64,000 nt of DNA from Palleniella muris (GTDB lineage: Bacteria; Bacteroidota; Bacteroidia; Bacteroidales; Bacteroidaceae): the NCBI RefSeq assembly GCF_004792655.1, contig NZ_SRZC01000011.1:1-64000 (forward strand). The letters run 5' to 3'. Below are positions 1-8,342 of the stretch, in pieces; position 1 is the first letter of the stretch, and every line of letters starts with the position of its first letter. The translations under genes were made by a program, and so were the position numbers. The notes beneath the pieces were generated by a model. The model did not search any database and was not told the DNA's origin. It saw nothing but the letters and a program-made list of their open reading frames with translations.

Positions 1-106
1 AAAGGGTGGAACTATCTGGCATTCATAGTCATGTTTGTTAAAAAATGTCTTAAATCCAATTAGTTTAAACAACTTCATGTATAAAAGTGCCATCCACACA
101 TATTTC

Positions 107-143
107 CGCCAAGGTTTTGCAAGATACCTTGGCGTTTTTTTTT
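107..143 (+). terminator. Rho-independent terminator
   Basis: An 8-bp perfect stem (CGCCAAGG at 107-114 with CCTTGGCG at 127-134) is followed directly by nine T residues. It would end a plus-strand transcript entering from the left of the window. Positions 1-106 hold no gene I can support. Confidence 0.85.
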
Positions 144-167
144 ATAAACTTTGTAGTCAGAAAGCAA

Positions 168-956
168 TCAGAACACTATTGGGGACATGATGTTCTGTAA
201 GGTGTTGACCACCGACCAGCCGGCAATCTCGGAGGTGGCACTGTAGACATCTATCACAGCATGCACCTGATTGTTCTTTATTTCCACACGTTGCGTGTCG
301 CCTTTGAAGCCCGGAGTAGACTGCATCGTCACCTGCATCTTGTCCGCACCTACCGAAGCCAGGGAGGCTGCCACGGTGACATTCACCTTTGTAGGGAACA
401 TTTTGATAGCCTCGTCTGCCGTTCCTGTGAACACTGTCCGTTGTTCTGTCTGCAAAGTCTCATCGTAAACAGCTGTTCCTCTTAGCGCATCAGGCCCTTT
501 CTCGTTGAAAAAGCGGGCGGAAGCGTTACCCATCAGTGCCGCAGTGCGTAAGACATCAAACCCTCCGGTAGCACCCGAAGCAATGTAAATTCTTGTGCCA
601 TGGGCTTTTGCGGTACTCTTGATTTGCTCGCAGAACTCATTGTCTGCTAACGCTCCGATGGAGAGTGTGACTATGGATGTTCCATTCTCCAATGCCGGCA
701 GAGCCAGTTCTCGCATGGCGGCAGGGGAGGCTGCCTCTACAAGATAGGCTGGTTTCAGTGCCAAAAGACTGTCCAAGGATTCGCACACCGCACATTCTTT
801 CCCATGCTTCCTCATTTTCTCCGCTATGCTTTCCGCCTTGGAAAGCGTCCGTGAACAGACTCCCACCAAGTCATACTCCGGCAGCAAACCGTTGATAATC
901 GCGTCGGCAACAATGTTTGCCAACTTTCCGCATCCTACTATTACTAATTTTTCCAT
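168..956 (-). CDS. nadX: L-aspartate dehydrogenase (NadX type)
   Basis: Predicted to oxidise L-aspartate to iminoaspartate with NAD(P), the first step of quinolinate and NAD synthesis, in the cytoplasm; it can replace the FAD enzyme NadB. The 262-residue protein opens with a Rossmann strand and the nucleotide-binding GCGKLA at residues 8-13. The central ASGATGGFD segment and the C-terminal half (NVTVAASLA, and a late ASAT/AEIAG-like region) fit the aspartate dehydrogenase family, as does the length. The open frame continues 12 codons upstream, but the start at 956 (MEKLVIVG) puts the Rossmann fold at the usual distance from the N-terminus. A consensus promoter ends only about 6 bases upstream of this ATG, so the mRNA may be leaderless. 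It stands alone, divergent from the symporter gene. Confidence 0.85.
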   Translation of the reverse strand: MEKLVIVGCGKLANIVADAIINGLLPEYDLVGVCSRTLSKAESIAEKMRKHGKECAVCESLDSLLALKPAYLVEAASPAAMRELALPALENGTSIVTLSIGALADNEFCEQIKSTAKAHGTRIYIASGATGGFDVLRTAALMGNASARFFNEKGPDALRGTAVYDETLQTEQRTVFTGTADEAIKMFPTKVNVTVAASLASVGADKMQVTMQSTPGFKGDTQRVEIKNNQVHAVIDVYSATSEIAGWSVVNTLQNIMSPIVF

Positions 957-961
957 GTGTG

Positions 962-993
962 CAAAGATACGAATAAGTCGAGAGAAAACCAAA
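962..993 (-). promoter_or_regulatory. nadX promoter (Bacteroidetes type)
   Basis: On the minus strand TATCTTTG (969-962) matches the -7 element TAnnTTTG, and TTTG (993-990) lies exactly 20 bp upstream. Transcription should start within a few bases of the nadX ATG at 956. Confidence 0.65.
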
Positions 994-1036
994 TTTTATT
1001 TGAGTTTTCCGAGCGAGAGTATTTACTGACATAATG

Positions 1037-1115
1037 AAAGGTGACACTTTGCACTGCCAAAGGTAAGACTTGGCTTGGTCAAAGGTAACACTTTACCGAC
1101 CAAAGTGTTACCTTT
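1037..1115. repeat. 22-bp-period repeat array A
   Basis: The motif AAAGGTAACACTTT (degenerate) begins at 1037, 1059 and 1081, exactly 22 bp apart, and its inverted copy ends at 1115. The last two copies form a perfect 14-bp inverted repeat with a 7-bp spacer (1081-1094 and 1102-1115). The array sits between the divergent nadX and symporter genes. The same unit and period recur in four other intergenic regions of this window. Confidence 0.85.
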
Positions 1116-1251
1116 GGTTTTGTCGGATATAATATTATGTTTTTGAGACAGTTATGGCGGTAAAAACGTATTTATGCCTTTCGTTTTGCAGGTGGCAATG
1201 CAGGAAAACGGAACGTAATGTTTCAGCATTACAACTAAATTCCCGATATTG

Positions 1252-1283
1252 TTTGGATGTGACAAGTTTTTTCGCTAATTTTG
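1252..1283 (+). promoter_or_regulatory. Symporter promoter
   Basis: TTTG at 1252-1255 and TAATTTTG at 1276-1283 are separated by 20 bp, matching the Bacteroidetes -33/-7 arrangement. Predicted leader is about 30 nt to the ATG at 1318. Confidence 0.7.
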
Positions 1284-1317
1284 CAGCTATAATGTCATTT
1301 TGCAAGCCCGATTGGAT

Positions 1318-2760
1318 ATGGAAAACATACTAAACACTCTGCTCACCGATGTCAACGACATAATGTGGACATACGTTCTCGTCGTGGCACTGATAGCCTG
1401 CGGCGTGTGGTTCACGCTGAAAACCGGATTCATGCAGTTCCGCATGATTCCGGAAATGATACGCCTGCTTACGGACTCTGCTGTGGAGACGGGGCAGGAG
1501 ACAATGAAAAGCGATGCTTCCGGCAACGGCAAGGAGCGGCATATCTCATCGTTTCAGGCGTTTGCCGTGTCGCTTGCCTCGCGTGTAGGCACCGGAAACC
1601 TTGCAGGTGTGGCAACAGCCATTGCCATAGGAGGACCCGGGGCGGTGTTTTGGATGTGGCTTATTGCGCTTATCGGTGCGGCAACCTCGTTCGTGGAGTC
1701 AACCCTTGCGCAGCTTTATAAGTTCCGTAACAAAGACTCTTTCATCGGCGGACCGGCGTACTACATACAACGAGGATTGAAGAAAACGTGGATGGCGCAG
1801 CTTTTCGCCGTGCTCATAACCCTTCAGTTCGGGCTTTCCAACAATTCTATCCAGTCGAACACTATCTGTGGAGCAATGAATGTGGCGTTCGGTTTTGATA
1901 CGACCGTGACAGGAATCGTGCTTGTAATCCTCTCATTGTTAGTGGTTTTCGGTGGCATACAGCGCATAGCAAAAGTGTCGAGTGTCATTGTTCCGCTTAT
2001 GGCAGTAGGGTATTTCCTGCTGGCAGTCTACATCGTTATAATCAATATTCACCTCGTTCCGGAAATGTTTTCCATAATCCTCAAGGACGCTTTCGGCATC
2101 ACGCAAGTGACAGGTGGCGGCATCGGGGCGGTGATGATGAACGGTATCAAGCGCGGATTGTTCTCCAATGAGGCAGGCGAAGGTTCTGCACCGAATGCCG
2201 CAGCCACAGCACGCACGTCGCATCCTGTGAAACAAGGTCTGATTCAGGCTCTCGGAGTGTTCACGGACACCATAGTTGTCTGCTCCTGCACTGCGTTCAT
2301 CATACTGCTGAGCGGTGCGTACAGGGACACATCATTGAATGGTATTGCCCTGACACAAAGTGCGTTAGGACATGAAATCGGTGACTGTGGACCAGTATTT
2401 ATAGCTGTCGCAATCTTTCTTTTCGCCTTCTCAAGCATCATCGGCAACTACTATTATGGCGAGGCAAACATCCGTTTCCTTACGAAAAGTAATGCCGTAA
2501 TGACAGCCTACCGCATAACCTCTGCCGGCGTTATGGTCATGTTCGGTGCGCTGGTGAGTCTTGACCTTGTCTGGATGATAGGCGATTTCTGCATGGCACT
2601 CCTCACGATGTGCAATCTCGTTGCCATAGCTTTGTTGGGCAAATACGCCTTCCGCCTGCTGAAAAACTACCGCGAGCAGAAGAAATCCGGCATCAAAGAG
2701 CCTGTTTTCAAGAGGTCGATGATGCCCGATATTGCCGACGAAATCGAGTGTTGGGAATAG
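1318..2760 (+). CDS. Alanine/glycine:cation symporter (AGCS family)
   Basis: An inner-membrane secondary transporter of 480 residues that imports alanine or glycine with sodium. It shows many hydrophobic helices and the family signatures: FQAFAVSLASRVGTGNLAGVA near residues 75-95, FWMWLIALIGAATSFVESTLAQ, and SNEAGEGSAPNAAATA in the middle of the protein. Length is normal for the family. I chose the ATG at 1318 (MENILNTLL) over an in-frame TTG at 1300 because ATG follows the promoter at a normal distance. The gene is monocistronic, with the nadX gene diverging upstream and the ATPase gene downstream behind its own operator array. The exact substrate cannot be told from sequence. Confidence 0.92.
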   Translation: MENILNTLLTDVNDIMWTYVLVVALIACGVWFTLKTGFMQFRMIPEMIRLLTDSAVETGQETMKSDASGNGKERHISSFQAFAVSLASRVGTGNLAGVATAIAIGGPGAVFWMWLIALIGAATSFVESTLAQLYKFRNKDSFIGGPAYYIQRGLKKTWMAQLFAVLITLQFGLSNNSIQSNTICGAMNVAFGFDTTVTGIVLVILSLLVVFGGIQRIAKVSSVIVPLMAVGYFLLAVYIVIINIHLVPEMFSIILKDAFGITQVTGGGIGAVMMNGIKRGLFSNEAGEGSAPNAAATARTSHPVKQGLIQALGVFTDTIVVCSCTAFIILLSGAYRDTSLNGIALTQSALGHEIGDCGPVFIAVAIFLFAFSSIIGNYYYGEANIRFLTKSNAVMTAYRITSAGVMVMFGALVSLDLVWMIGDFCMALLTMCNLVAIALLGKYAFRLLKNYREQKKSGIKEPVFKRSMMPDIADEIECWE

Positions 2761-2777
2761 TAGTGTCAGGCACTTAA

Positions 2778-2870
2778 ATGTTGGATTTTGGCGTAAAATT
2801 CAACATCCGATGTCGAATATTGGCGTAAATTTAAACATTAAATGTTGAATTTTGGCGTAAAATCCGACAT
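2778..2870. repeat. Three tandem 29-bp palindromes, 32-bp period
   Basis: Units at 2778-2806, 2810-2838 and 2842-2870 each read ATGTTGnATTTT-ggcgt-AAAATnCAACAT, an inverted repeat with 12-bp arms (the middle copy is more degenerate). They are exactly 32 bp apart, about three helical turns, so the copies face the same side of the DNA. The last ends 15 bp before the -33 box of the ATPase gene. This is what a cooperative operator array would look like. Confidence 0.85.
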
Positions 2871-2884
2871 TTGTGGTTAAATGA

Positions 2885-2916
2885 TTTGGTAGTTTAAGGA
2901 AAAACATGTATCTTTG
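2885..2916 (+). promoter_or_regulatory. ATPase-gene promoter
   Basis: TTTG at 2885-2888 and TATCTTTG at 2909-2916, spaced 20 bp. The ATG at 2938 follows after a leader of roughly 15-20 nt. Confidence 0.7.
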
Positions 2917-2937
2917 CCCATAAATAAAAACGATGTG

Positions 2938-4185
2938 ATGAAAGCAAGATACATAGCCGATAAGATTGCGAGAACTGCTGAAAGTGTGAACGGCAGGATA
3001 GTGGTTTTGACGGGTGCGAGGCAGACCGGCAAGACCACTATTGTACGCAACGGATTGAAAGACTATACATATCTTTCAATAGAAGACCCTGTTGCTGCTG
3101 ACGGATACGCGCGACTGACGGCTGCACAGTGGAGGAGTTTGTATCCGAAGGCTGTGCTTGACGAGGTTCAGAAGCGTCCTCGGCTGGTGGAAAGCATAAA
3201 GTCGGTGTACGACCAATGGGACGAACCGCGATACGTTTTGCTTGGTTCGAGCCAGTTACTGTTGTTGAACAAGGTTAAGGAAAGCCTTGCCGGCCGTTGT
3301 ACGATAAAGGAGATTTTTCCGTTGACATTGCCGGAGATTGAGACAACAGACTGGAATGACACAGTGCCGGACTCACCGTTTCAGACCTTGTTGAAGACCA
3401 AGGAGCTGCCGGCATTGTACCCTTCGTTCCTGATAGACCCAATGTACGCAAGAAAAATGGAGGCATGGGAACATTACAAGGCTTATGGTGGGTACCCCGC
3501 ACTCTATGATGAGCGTAGGACAGATGCCGAGAAACGCAGTTGGCTGGCTGACTACATCAGGACTTATCTTGAGCGTGATGTGAGGGATTTGGCAGCCATG
3601 CAGGACCTTGAGCCTTACAGTAAGCTGCAGCAACTGTTAGCGTTGCAGACAGGTTCGCTGTGCAATGTCTCAGCGATTGCCAACCACATAGGTATGAGTG
3701 CGACAACTGTGAAACGGTATCTGCAATACTTGACACTGAGTTACCAGACCATCACCTTGCAGCCTTGGGAAAGAAACACGGCAAAAAGGCTGGTAAAGTC
3801 GCCGAAGATACATTATCTTGACAATGGAATCCTGCAGGCTGTATTACGCAAACAGTCAATGCCGAACGGCAATGAGTTTGAGAGTCTTGTCATTGCGGAG
3901 ATGTACAAGCAAATCAAACAGATAGAGGCGGATGTGTTCCTTTACCATCTGCGGACTTCTGACGGTAAGGAAATAGACCTGCTTTTGGAGACACAGGATG
4001 GCTATTATGCTTTTGAAATAAAGCTGACGGAGCATGTTCAGGGGACTGATGCGCGTCATTTGCGCACGCTGCAATCGCTGCTTGACAAGCCTTTGCTTCA
4101 CAGTTTTGTGCTGAGTAATGATGTAAATGTGGCAGAACTTGGGGAGAACATCACTGCCATCCATGCTGCGCAATTCCTTGGATAG
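2938..4185 (+). CDS. AAA ATPase with C-terminal DUF4143
   Basis: A 415-residue protein of the AAA_14/DUF4143 family, common in multiple copies in Bacteroidales and of unknown cellular role. The N-terminal P-loop GARQTGKT is at residues 26-33, followed by a Walker B strand ending AVLDEVQ. A winged-helix-like segment (SAIANHIGMSATTVKRYLQYL) lies in the middle. The C-terminal DUF4143 region has the EIDLLLE...AFEIKL pattern (D...ExK), which resembles the PD-(D/E)xK nuclease fold. The start at 2938 (MKARYIADK) was preferred over an upstream TTG at 2914, which lies inside the -7 promoter box. The three palindromes just upstream suggest tight, possibly self-made control. Confidence 0.88.
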   Translation: MKARYIADKIARTAESVNGRIVVLTGARQTGKTTIVRNGLKDYTYLSIEDPVAADGYARLTAAQWRSLYPKAVLDEVQKRPRLVESIKSVYDQWDEPRYVLLGSSQLLLLNKVKESLAGRCTIKEIFPLTLPEIETTDWNDTVPDSPFQTLLKTKELPALYPSFLIDPMYARKMEAWEHYKAYGGYPALYDERRTDAEKRSWLADYIRTYLERDVRDLAAMQDLEPYSKLQQLLALQTGSLCNVSAIANHIGMSATTVKRYLQYLTLSYQTITLQPWERNTAKRLVKSPKIHYLDNGILQAVLRKQSMPNGNEFESLVIAEMYKQIKQIEADVFLYHLRTSDGKEIDLLLETQDGYYAFEIKLTEHVQGTDARHLRTLQSLLDKPLLHSFVLSNDVNVAELGENITAIHAAQFLG

Positions 4186-4254
4186 CAGTTTTTTGTGCGG
4201 TGATTGTAAGATTAAGACGAATAAAAACAACAGAATCAAAACATTAAAACAAAT

Positions 4255-4992
4255 ATGAACGTAAAGATTTCAACAACGCTTGGCGACATTATTGTGCGCC
4301 TGTACGACGAGACACCGTTGCATCGCGACAACTTCCTGAAGCTCGCCAAGGAAGGGTATTATGACGGAACAATCTTTCATCGTGTGATAAAGAACTTCAT
4401 GATTCAGGGCGGTGACCCTGATTCAAAGAACCCTGCACCAGGCGCACACTATGGAACAGGAGGTCCGGACTACACTATTGAGGCAGAAATAAAGGATGGT
4501 ATCTATCATAAAAGAGGTGCTCTTGCCGCCGCGCGTCAGGGCGATGAGGTCAATCCGGAGCGCAGAAGTTCAGGCAGCCAGTTCTACATTGTCTGGGGAG
4601 ATGTCTACAAAGAAGGGCAGCTCGGACAGCTTTCAAAGCAGTTGGAGATGCAGGCACAGCAGGGCATTTTCAACAAACTTGTCGCCGGACACCGTGCAGA
4701 GATTCTGCAGATGCGCAAGAACCGCGACCAGAGTGGCTTGATGGAGTTGCAGGAAAAGCTCATTGCCGAGACGGAAAAGATTGCGAAGGAACAGGGCGTC
4801 GGCGGACTTACAGAGGAGCAGAAGCAGATTTACTCCACTGTCGGAGGCACTCCGCATCTTGACGGTCAGTACACTGTCTTCGGTGAAGTGACAGAAGGAC
4901 TTGATGTTGTGGAGATGATTCAGCAGGCAGCCACACAGCCCGGCGACCGTCCTGTTGATGACATTGTTATGAAAGTCACTGTTGTTGAGTAA
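4255..4992 (+). CDS. Cyclophilin-type peptidyl-prolyl cis-trans isomerase
   Basis: Catalyses proline isomerisation during protein folding. The 245-residue protein starts directly with the cyclophilin core (VKISTTLGDIIVRLYDETPLHRDNFLKL), with FHRVIKNFMIQGGDP carrying the catalytic arginine, then SSGSQFYI, and DGQYTVFGEVTEGLDVV near the end. Between the SQFYI strand and the last third lies an extra charged segment of about 60 residues (QLEMQAQQGIFNKLVAGHRAEI...), as in many Bacteroidetes cyclophilins. No signal peptide is visible, so it is probably cytoplasmic. It is followed after 22 bp by hemW and may be co-transcribed. Confidence 0.93.
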   Translation: MNVKISTTLGDIIVRLYDETPLHRDNFLKLAKEGYYDGTIFHRVIKNFMIQGGDPDSKNPAPGAHYGTGGPDYTIEAEIKDGIYHKRGALAAARQGDEVNPERRSSGSQFYIVWGDVYKEGQLGQLSKQLEMQAQQGIFNKLVAGHRAEILQMRKNRDQSGLMELQEKLIAETEKIAKEQGVGGLTEEQKQIYSTVGGTPHLDGQYTVFGEVTEGLDVVEMIQQAATQPGDRPVDDIVMKVTVVE

Positions 4993-5014
4993 GTTGTTCA
5001 TAGCAGTCATTTAA

Positions 5015-6199
5015 TTGGCAGGGCTTTATCTACATATTCCGTTCTGTGCTTCGAGGTGCATATACTGCGGGTTCTATTCCACTACGGGACTGAATCTGCA
5101 GGAGGATTATGTGCGTGCCGTGCTGCAGGAGCTTGACTACCGCACGGACAAGGGCAACGGTCTGTTCCCTTGTTCACGGCAACGGAGTGGTGGAACGCTC
5201 ACAGAAAATGAGCGTTTCTCCACCATCTATTTTGGTGGTGGCACTCCTTCGTCACTCGGAACGCCACAGTTGGACAGCCTTGTCAATGGCATTCGGGAGC
5301 GTATCGACATGAGTTGCGTGGAGGAATGGACCATGGAGTGCAATCCGGACGACATCACGCCGGAGCTTGCCGAATGGATTGGGCGTTCTCCAATCAACCG
5401 TATCAGTATGGGAGCACAGACGTTCAGCGACGAAAGACTGCGTTGGCTCTGTCGCCGCCATACCTCCCGACAGGTTGAGGAGGCAGTTTCCTTGTTGCGG
5501 AAGAATGGCATTGATAACATCAGCATAGACCTCATGTTCGGTTTTCCGTCAGAGACATTGGAGGAGTGGGAGGAGGACATCGACGCTGCCGTTGCCTTGC
5601 GACCGGAGCATATCTCCGCTTATTCACTGATGTATGAGGAAGATACGCCATTGTTCCGTATGCTTGAACAAGGAAAAGTGACGGAAGTCGATGAGGAGTT
5701 GTCAAGGAAAATGTATGAGACTCTTGTCCGTCGGCTGAAGGAAAGCGGATATATACATTATGAAATAAGCAATTTCTGCCTGCCATCCCGTCAGTCCCGG
5801 CATAATTCATCCTATTGGAATCAAGTGTCGTATCTCGGACTTGGTGCAGCAGCCCATTCGTATAATGGGCGTCGCAGGTGGTGGAATGTCAGCGATGTGA
5901 AGGGCTATCTTCGCCTCATACATGACGAAGTGCCGGCGGAAAACGGTATAGGCGGAGAGTGCGAGGACATAGATTCCACGACGCGTTATAACGATATTAT
6001 CACCACAGCGTTGCGCACAAGCAGCGGAATCTCTCTTAACAGTCTGACGGATGGGCAGCGAGAATACTTGCTTTTGCAATCGGAACGGCATCTGAAAAAC
6101 GGCACTTTGGCAATGGACGACGGCAGACTGCACCTTACAGAGTCTGGGATTTTCATCTCGGACGACATCATGAGTGACCTTATCTTTATAGAAGAATAG
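5015..6199 (+). CDS. hemW: HemW-like radical SAM protein (heme chaperone)
   Basis: A 394-residue radical SAM protein of the coproporphyrinogen-III-oxidase-like HemW family; members bind heme and an Fe4S4 cluster and are thought to deliver heme to respiratory enzymes. The cluster motif CASRCIYC (Cys11, Cys15, Cys18) follows LYLHIPF, and YFGGGTPS marks the SAM-binding glycine-rich turn. The N-terminal HIPFC places the start: the only start in range is TTG at 5015, because an in-frame stop (TAA, 5012-5014) directly precedes it. The absence of the extra HemN residues argues against a true HemN. Lies downstream of the cyclophilin and upstream of the MetH-activation-domain gene. Confidence 0.9.
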   Translation: MAGLYLHIPFCASRCIYCGFYSTTGLNLQEDYVRAVLQELDYRTDKGNGLFPCSRQRSGGTLTENERFSTIYFGGGTPSSLGTPQLDSLVNGIRERIDMSCVEEWTMECNPDDITPELAEWIGRSPINRISMGAQTFSDERLRWLCRRHTSRQVEEAVSLLRKNGIDNISIDLMFGFPSETLEEWEEDIDAAVALRPEHISAYSLMYEEDTPLFRMLEQGKVTEVDEELSRKMYETLVRRLKESGYIHYEISNFCLPSRQSRHNSSYWNQVSYLGLGAAAHSYNGRRRWWNVSDVKGYLRLIHDEVPAENGIGGECEDIDSTTRYNDIITTALRTSSGISLNSLTDGQREYLLLQSERHLKNGTLAMDDGRLHLTESGIFISDDIMSDLIFIEE

Positions 6200-6252
6200 C
6201 AGCAAATGCTGTCCTCGCCTTATTTACGAATGACAATTATCTCCACAAACCA

Positions 6253-6924
6253 ATGACAACAAAAGAACTGACATACAACGACCTTGACCTCAATGTCAAG
6301 GAAATCTATGACCTTATGGGATATGGTGACAGCCGACCCGACACGGAGGTCGTGGCGGAAGTTGACACCATGCTTGCCGACATACGCCGTTGGCTGCGTC
6401 CGAGGATGTCTTTCTTTGTGACACGCGACTTTGAAGGCTTCGATGTCGGCAGGATTATAAGCCGCCAGTTGGAGAGGGCGGAGGCATATTGTTTCTTCAT
6501 CTGCACGGCAGGCGAGGAGTATCAGGAGTTTATGGAGCAGTTTATGAAGCCTGAAGAAGATACCAGTGGCGGTGCGTGTGAGGACATGTTCCGCGCTTAT
6601 CTTGCACATTCCATCGGCAGTGCCCTTGTCGAACGCTGTGCGGACAAAATGGAAGAGGTGCTGCAAGCGCAGATAGACAAGCTCGGCTGGCACAGGACAA
6701 ACCGCTTCTCTCCCGGCTATTGCGGCTGGCATGTCATGGAGCAGCAGAAGCTGTTCCCGCTTTTCAAGGGCGAGACATGCGGTGTTTCCCTTACGGAATC
6801 ATCGCTGATGATGCCGATAAAGTCCGTCAGCGGTGTAATCGGTCTTGGCAAGAACGTGCGCTATCTGCCATACACTTGCGGACTCTGCAACTACGAAAAC
6901 TGCTACAAGCGCAAGAAGCGGTGA
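6253..6924 (+). CDS. Vitamin B12-dependent methionine synthase activation-domain protein
   Basis: A 223-residue stand-alone version of the MetH activation domain, which binds S-adenosylmethionine for reductive reactivation of cobalamin. RFSPGY at residues 151-156 matches the SAM-binding RxxxGY signature of MetH, followed by GWHVMEQQKLFPLF. The C-terminus carries a compact cysteine cluster (Cys209, Cys212, Cys217) that could hold a metal. In many anaerobes such a protein serves a MetH lacking its own activation domain; the rest of MetH is not in this window. The gene lies 53 bp after hemW and ends just before a strong terminator. Confidence 0.85.
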   Translation: MTTKELTYNDLDLNVKEIYDLMGYGDSRPDTEVVAEVDTMLADIRRWLRPRMSFFVTRDFEGFDVGRIISRQLERAEAYCFFICTAGEEYQEFMEQFMKPEEDTSGGACEDMFRAYLAHSIGSALVERCADKMEEVLQAQIDKLGWHRTNRFSPGYCGWHVMEQQKLFPLFKGETCGVSLTESSLMMPIKSVSGVIGLGKNVRYLPYTCGLCNYENCYKRKKR

Positions 6925-6964
6925 GGGGAATGTATGGAAACTCTTTCCAAGAATAGAAAACATT

Positions 6965-7000
6965 AAACGGCATTGGTGGTCTCACTGTGCCGTTTTTTTT
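6965..7000 (+). terminator. Rho-independent terminator
   Basis: AAACGGCA (6965-6972) pairs with TGCCGTTT (6988-6995), and the T-run continues to 7000. Ends the cyclophilin-hemW-MetH-activation unit. Confidence 0.8.
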
Positions 7001-7091
7001 ATACAAAAAGAAATATTTTTTGCCACTGTTTTGTAGTTTTACAGTGCTATTCTGCGTCTAAAGGGCAGAACAATCAAAAAACAAATGATAT

Positions 7092-7574
7092 ATGGAAAAG
7101 AATGAACGACTGTTTGCAGACATTGTGGAGAGCAACAAAAGCGCTATCTACTCCGTATGCTACATGTTCGCGAAGAATGCCGATGAGGCGGACGACTTGT
7201 TTCAGGAGATCCTCATAAATCTGTGGAAAGGCATGGGGACTTTCCGCGAAGAGAGCAAGATAAGCACATGGATATGGCGTGTGAGCTTCAACACCTGCAT
7301 CTCTGCCGACAGGAAACGGAAGCGTGACAAGTCAGTGCGCCTTTCGATGGACATCAATCTTTACGACACGCACGATGAGGATTCGCGCCAGATAAAGATG
7401 CTTCACGACAGGGTGCACAGGCTGAAACCATTCGACCGCGCCATCGTTATGCTGTGGCTGGAAGGAATGCCATACGACGAAATCGCTGCCGTTGTCGGCA
7501 TCACGGTGAAGAATGTGTCGGTCCGTCTGGTGAGAATCAAGGAAGAACTGAAGAGAATGAACAACAATGATTGA
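7092..7574 (+). CDS. RNA polymerase sigma-70 factor, ECF type
   Basis: A 160-residue sigma factor with region 2 (DEADDLFQEILINLWKG, then the aromatic-rich STWIWRVSFNTCI) and region 4 (LWLEGMPYDEIAAVVGITVKNVSVRLVRIKEEL, a helix-turn-helix). Region 1 and 3 are absent, as in extracytoplasmic-function sigmas. Its stop overlaps the start of the next gene by 8 bp, so the two are translationally coupled. The neighbouring four-TM protein lacks a recognisable anti-sigma domain but its position suggests it modulates this sigma. The target regulon is not visible here. Confidence 0.92.
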   Translation: MEKNERLFADIVESNKSAIYSVCYMFAKNADEADDLFQEILINLWKGMGTFREESKISTWIWRVSFNTCISADRKRKRDKSVRLSMDINLYDTHDEDSRQIKMLHDRVHRLKPFDRAIVMLWLEGMPYDEIAAVVGITVKNVSVRLVRIKEELKRMNNND

Positions 7575-8196
7575 TAACAACAAAACTACAGAAGCAATGA
7601 TTATGGATAAGAATATAGAAGGATTTGAGGAGTTGAAATCTCAGGTTGAGATGCTGAAAAACAAACTTTCCAAGGAGGAAATCATCAACGAACGCCTGAT
7701 GCGCAAGACCATGAGCACCCGTGTCAACGATGTGGAACGCTATCTTTACAAGGTTTGCGCCATGGGAATCGTAGCGATGACACTTGTCGCCTTTGACTTC
7801 TTGGTACTTTTCCCGTTGTCCATCTGGTTCGTTATTGCAACGGAAGTGCTGCTGTTAGGCTGCCTTGTGTTCGTCTATTTCAACAAGAAACTTGTCAGTT
7901 CCGACAACATCATGTCCGGCAATCTTATCGAGGAGAGGCGCCGTCTGGTGCGATTCAAGAAGCGCGAGATAAGGTATTTCTTCATCAGTGTGCCGTTATT
8001 GATAGGTTGGGGCACATGGCTCACCCTTGAAATCCTCGGCAGTGCGGCGGAAAAGGACGAGATGTATGCCTTTCTTATCGGTGCCGGAATAGGCGGAGCC
8101 GTAGGTTTCATAGTAGGAACAAGGATGTTCCGCAAGATGCTGTCCAACGTCAATGATGTCATAAGCCAGATAGAGGAACTTACGGAACAACCATAA
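7567..8196 (+). CDS. Four-TM membrane protein coupled to sigma factor
   Basis: I do not recognise the family. The 209-residue protein starts with a charged, coiled-coil-like segment (about residues 15-60, ELKSQVEMLKNKLSKEEI), then two adjacent hydrophobic helices (about 60-105), a basic loop (RRRLVRFKKREIRYF), and two more helices (about 135-190, the last glycine-rich: IGAGIGGAVGFIVG). It overlaps the sigma gene by 8 bp. Sigma-plus-membrane-protein pairs of this shape recur in Bacteroidales, and a role as a membrane-bound regulator of the sigma factor is an inference from position only. An ATG at 7606 (MDKNIEGFEE) is an alternative start. Confidence 0.75.
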   Translation: MIDNNKTTEAMIMDKNIEGFEELKSQVEMLKNKLSKEEIINERLMRKTMSTRVNDVERYLYKVCAMGIVAMTLVAFDFLVLFPLSIWFVIATEVLLLGCLVFVYFNKKLVSSDNIMSGNLIEERRRLVRFKKREIRYFFISVPLLIGWGTWLTLEILGSAAEKDEMYAFLIGAGIGGAVGFIVGTRMFRKMLSNVNDVISQIEELTEQP

Positions 8197-8277
8197 CGCC
8201 TTTTCCGTCCCACCTTTTGAGTCGTGGAAAACACCCTCCTAAGGCATGGCGGGACAGTGATTTGCCTTTTGATTATA

Positions 8278-8342
8278 GCGGCAGATGCGTGCGGATTGTA
8301 CCACAAATGGTATTCTTCTGCACGCATCTGCCGCATTTTTTT
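8278..8342 (+). terminator. Strong Rho-independent terminator
   Basis: A 15-bp perfect stem (GCGGCAGATGCGTGC at 8278-8292 with its complement at 8320-8334), 27-nt loop, followed by A and seven T. Ends the sigma operon. The rest of the 440-bp gap before the asparaginase gene holds a promoter and a two-copy GCTAAT repeat (8510 and 8539) but no gene. Confidence 0.85.

Noticed and set aside
7001..7091. Sigma-factor promoter
   Set aside because: T-rich stretches such as TATTTTTTG exist but no TTTG/TAnnTTTG pair with about 20-bp spacing could be placed.
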